From: JAPUME01 sp964605715
GTDB lineage: Bacteria > Acidobacteriota > Terriglobia > UBA7540 > JAPUME01
DNA: 8,510 bases
Assembly (NCBI GenBank): GCA_964605715.1
Contig: CAZSDV010000071.1
Location: forward strand, 1 to 8,510
Direction: 5' to 3'
The translations under genes and the position numbers were made by a program. Under the pieces are notes generated by a model. That model was not told the DNA's origin. It searched no databases and saw nothing but the letters and a program-made list of their open reading frames with translations. Below, piece after piece: positions 7,452 through 8,510 of the stretch. The first letter of the stretch is position 1. Every line of letters starts with the position of its first letter.

Positions 7452-7840
7452 GGCCGTCCCTCCTTCAGGACAGGTTTCTCGTAAACCTTGTCTGGCTCAA
7501 AGACACGGGGTGCAATGATTTCTTCACCCTCAAGCGTCATCCTACGAAAAAAACAGGAACGGTAGCCAAGGTGGCAAGTACCCGGACCTTGAAGATTGGC
7601 TAGCACCAGTAGGGTATCCTCATCACAATCAATCCGGATTTCATGTACCTTTAGCCAGTGTCCGGAAGACTCTCCTTTAGTCCAAAGTTTCTGTCGAGAA
7701 CGACTATAGAAGGTTACGCGCCCTGTCTCAGCGGTCTTCCGGTAAGCCTCCCAGTTCATATAACCTACCATTAAGACCTCACCGGAGCTATGGTCCTGCA
7801 CAACAGCAGGAATTAGGTCCATCTTAAAGCGTATTAACAT
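7448..7840 (-). CDS. hisI: HisI, phosphoribosyl-AMP cyclohydrolase (monofunctional)
   Basis: Opens the purine ring of phosphoribosyl-AMP to give ProFAR, the third step of the pathway. The 130 residues contain only the cyclohydrolase domain. The HisE pyrophosphatase domain fused to it in many bacteria is absent. Signatures are VLMVGYMN (22-29), FYSRSRQKLWTKGESSGH (44-61), and DCDED (71-75), whose aspartates bind magnesium in the family. Cys72, Cys89 (GTCHLGYRSC) and Cys96 form the zinc site. I chose ATG at 7840 because AGGAG (7851-7855) is ten bases upstream. Reading from TTG at 7861 would add seven residues but would place this ribosome binding site inside the gene. It is the first structural gene after the attenuator, and its stop overlaps the hisG start. 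Confidence 0.95.
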   Translation of the reverse strand: MLIRFKMDLIPAVVQDHSSGEVLMVGYMNWEAYRKTAETGRVTFYSRSRQKLWTKGESSGHWLKVHEIRIDCDEDTLLVLANLQGPGTCHLGYRSCFFRRMTLEGEEIIAPRVFEPDKVYEKPVLKEGRP

Positions 7841-7902
7841 CGTAAATAATCTCCTAATCAACTGAATTGCGCTTCTGGTCCCCCACTTAAAAACAACGTC
7901 AG

Positions 7903-7937
7903 AAAAAAAAGGCCCGCTGAAGCTTACGTCAGCGGGC
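7903..7937 (-). terminator. Intrinsic terminator of the his attenuator
   Basis: On the minus strand, GCCCGCTGA (7937-7929) and TCAGCGGGC (7920-7912) form a perfect 9-bp GC-rich stem with an 8-base loop. One C follows, then eight T (7910-7903). It lies between the leader peptide and hisI, 62 bases before the hisI ATG, where a terminator only makes sense as a conditional one. It is not a good terminator for the tRNA side, because on the plus strand the A run precedes the stem. Confidence 0.93.
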
Positions 7938-7968
7938 TCCCTAAACTCCAGAATCTTTTAGATAATTA

Positions 7969-8040
7969 CTAAGGAGAGGCCCACCGACACGTCACCCGAA
8001 TCGCGTGATGATGGTGGCGATGTGTCCGTGGTATCAACAT
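7969..8040 (-). CDS. hisL: HisL, histidine operon leader peptide (23 residues)
   Basis: A 23-codon ORF beginning MLIPRTHRHHHH and ending in TAG. Codons 7 and 9-12 are histidine (CAT, CAC, CAT, CAT, CAC), with one Arg between. Five His in six codons directly downstream of a promoter and upstream of a terminator and a his operon is the hallmark of an attenuation leader peptide. It acts as a sensor: ribosomes stall on the His codons when charged tRNA-His is scarce. There is no visible Shine-Dalgarno sequence, and the predicted transcription start is only about 4-6 bases from the ATG, so translation may begin nearly leaderless. It is not expected to have a function as a protein. It is too short for ordinary gene callers. 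Confidence comes from the His run combined with the RNA pairings around it. Confidence 0.9.
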   Translation of the reverse strand: MLIPRTHRHHHHAIRVTCRWASP

Positions 8041-8051
8041 AGCAGAGGAAC

Positions 8052-8081
8052 ATTCTATCGGCCAACAAGCGAAACTGTCAA
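8052..8081 (-). promoter_or_regulatory. Promoter of the his operon (sigma70-like)
   Basis: The -35 is TTGACA (8081-8076), identical to consensus. An 18-base spacer leads to the -10 TAGAAT (8057-8052), five of six matches. The start of transcription is predicted around 8046-8044, which leaves only about 4-6 bases before the leader peptide ATG at 8040. No operator-like repeat is seen around it, in keeping with control mainly by attenuation. Confidence 0.8.
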
Positions 8082-8193
8082 CCCTTTCCCCAGAAGCCAA
8101 GGCAGTAGAATATAGACTCCTCTTACCTCTTTCTCTAATTCACTCAAATCTACCAGGAAAGGAATCAGGTTGGGAATTGAAGGGAAGGAAAAT

Positions 8194-8222
8194 TTGACAG
8201 TTACAGTGACCATTGCTAGCAT
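8194..8222 (+). promoter_or_regulatory. Probable promoter of tRNA-Glu (sigma70-like)
   Basis: TTGACA (8194-8199), then a 17-base spacer and TAGCAT (8217-8222; four of six matches to the -10 consensus). The predicted start near 8229 lies about 100 bases before the tRNA, which would leave a 5' leader for RNase P to remove. The -35 extends to TTGACAGTT, the same nine bases as in the divergent his promoter. The 112 bases between the two promoters (8082-8193) show no further recognisable feature. Confidence 0.6.
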
Positions 8223-8328
8223 CGTTAGGAGGGGAGTGTGGAGCAGAGGCCCGACCAGATTATCGCCAGCATATTAGGTAAGGTTTAAAGAACACACTCA
8301 AAACCCGAATCCCCACATAGGTTCTGAG

Positions 8329-8403
8329 GTCCCCGTCGTCTAGCACGGCCTAGGACACCGCCCTTTCACGGCGGTAACACGGGTTCAAATCCCGTCGGGG
8401 ACG
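8329..8403 (+). tRNA. tRNA-Glu (anticodon UUC)
   Basis: A complete cloverleaf can be drawn. The acceptor stem is GTCCCCG (8329-8335) with CGGGGAC (8396-8402) and discriminator G8403. The anticodon stem is CCGCC/GGCGG (8358-8362, 8370-8374) with loop CTTTCAC and anticodon TTC at 8365-8367. The T arm is ACGGG/CCCGT (8379-8383, 8391-8395) with loop TTCAAAT. The body closely resembles the E. coli tRNA-Glu sequence as I remember it. The genome continues with CTA rather than CCA, so the CCA end must be added by a nucleotidyltransferase. It is divergent from the his operon. Confidence 0.97.
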
Positions 8404-8405
8404 CT

Positions 8406-8435
8406 AACCTTAATCCATAGAGGTTTCTTTCTTTT
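8406..8435 (+). terminator. Possible weak terminator after tRNA-Glu
   Basis: AACCT (8406-8410) can pair with AGGTT (8421-8425) across a 10-base loop, and a T-rich run (TCTTTCTTTT, 8426-8435) follows at once. The stem is short and AT-containing, so it is weak by itself, but its position three bases after the tRNA end fits. It could also be chance. Confidence 0.4.
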
Positions 8436-8510
8436 GAATTGATAGTGAGATGCTATCTTACATCCATTCCTGTCGGCGTTGCCAGATGCCGTCGGCGCAA
8501 CGGAGTGCCA

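Larger units (their letters stand above)
7903..8046 (-). promoter_or_regulatory. his operon transcription attenuator (transcribed leader with alternative structures)
   Basis: Hand pairing of the leader RNA gives four regions. Region 1 (8031-8022) pairs with region 2 (7990-7981) over nine of ten positions, with one G-G mismatch. Region 2 (7988-7979) pairs with region 3 (7937-7928) over ten positions, including two G-U pairs. Region 3 (7937-7929) pairs with region 4 (7920-7912) to form the terminator. Stalling at the His codons (8022-8005) would cover region 1, leave region 2 free to capture region 3, and so allow transcription into hisI. A ribosome reaching the stop codon at 7971-7969 would mask region 2 and let the terminator form. 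With no translation, 1:2 forms and termination again results. This is the enterobacterial logic built with different sequence. The mechanism is inferred; the pairings are seen. Confidence 0.85.

Noticed and set aside
7841..7861. TTG start of hisI at 7861
   Set aside because: It would put the AGGAG ribosome binding site inside the coding region and add seven residues not typical of the family N-terminus.
8238..8288. 16-codon ORF starting GTG after AGGAGG, just before tRNA-Glu
   Set aside because: The purine-rich box falls at the predicted 5' end of the tRNA transcript, the peptide has no notable codon run, and nothing supports translation.
8472..8502. GTCGGCG direct repeat with a CGTTGC/GCAACG inverted repeat near the right edge
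   Set aside because: Short arms and a 14-base loop. Too little flanking sequence to call a repeat element.
8450..8510. Open frame from ATG at 8450 to the right edge (begins MLSYIHSCRRCQ)
   Set aside because: Only about 20 codons, weak ribosome binding site, no recognised domain. It cannot be told from chance without more sequence.

Overview
This window is almost entirely one histidine biosynthesis operon on the minus strand, read from right to left. A tRNA-Glu gene lies divergently at the right edge and a secreted beta-propeller lipoprotein gene lies at the downstream (left) end. The order of transcription is hisL (leader peptide), hisI, hisG, hisD, hisC, hisB, hisH, hisF, hisA, then the propeller gene. 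Most his genes overlap by 4 to 8 bases or sit within 30 bases of each other, so they look like a single translationally coupled transcript.

The most interesting part is the roughly 200 bases upstream of hisI. A sigma70-like promoter (TTGACA, 18-base spacer, TAGAAT) is followed within about 11 bases by a 23-codon ORF. Its codons 7 to 12 read His-Arg-His-His-His-His. After it comes a strong intrinsic terminator (9-bp stem and eight T) that ends before hisI. Working the pairings by hand gives a full set of alternative structures: protector 1:2, antiterminator 2:3 and terminator 3:4. Together these make a classical his attenuator. The leader ORF appears to be almost leaderless.

The enzymes cover ATP phosphoribosyltransferase (long HisG with a C-terminal regulatory domain), PRA-CH, the HisA isomerase, the HisH/HisF glutamine amidotransferase-cyclase, a monofunctional HisB dehydratase, HisC and HisD. 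No hisE (phosphoribosyl-ATP pyrophosphatase) and no histidinol-phosphatase is present here, so those two steps must be encoded elsewhere. Two control layers are implied: attenuation of the operon and histidine feedback on HisG.

The organism is a bacterium of roughly even GC content. The HisA variant, the 'FNENTVGC' N-terminus of HisC, the monofunctional HisI and HisB, and the Tat-type lipoprotein propeller suggest a lineage such as Acidobacteriota or a Verrucomicrobiota/Planctomycetota relative rather than an enterobacterium. This rests on remembered family resemblance and is low confidence.

Layout: 1-178 intergenic, possibly with a truncated ORF at the edge; 179-1438 propeller lipoprotein; 1439-1535 spacer; 1536-7840 his structural genes; 7841-8081 attenuator, leader peptide and promoter; 8082-8193 no recognisable feature; 8194-8435 tRNA-Glu promoter, gene and possible terminator; 8436-8510 unassigned.
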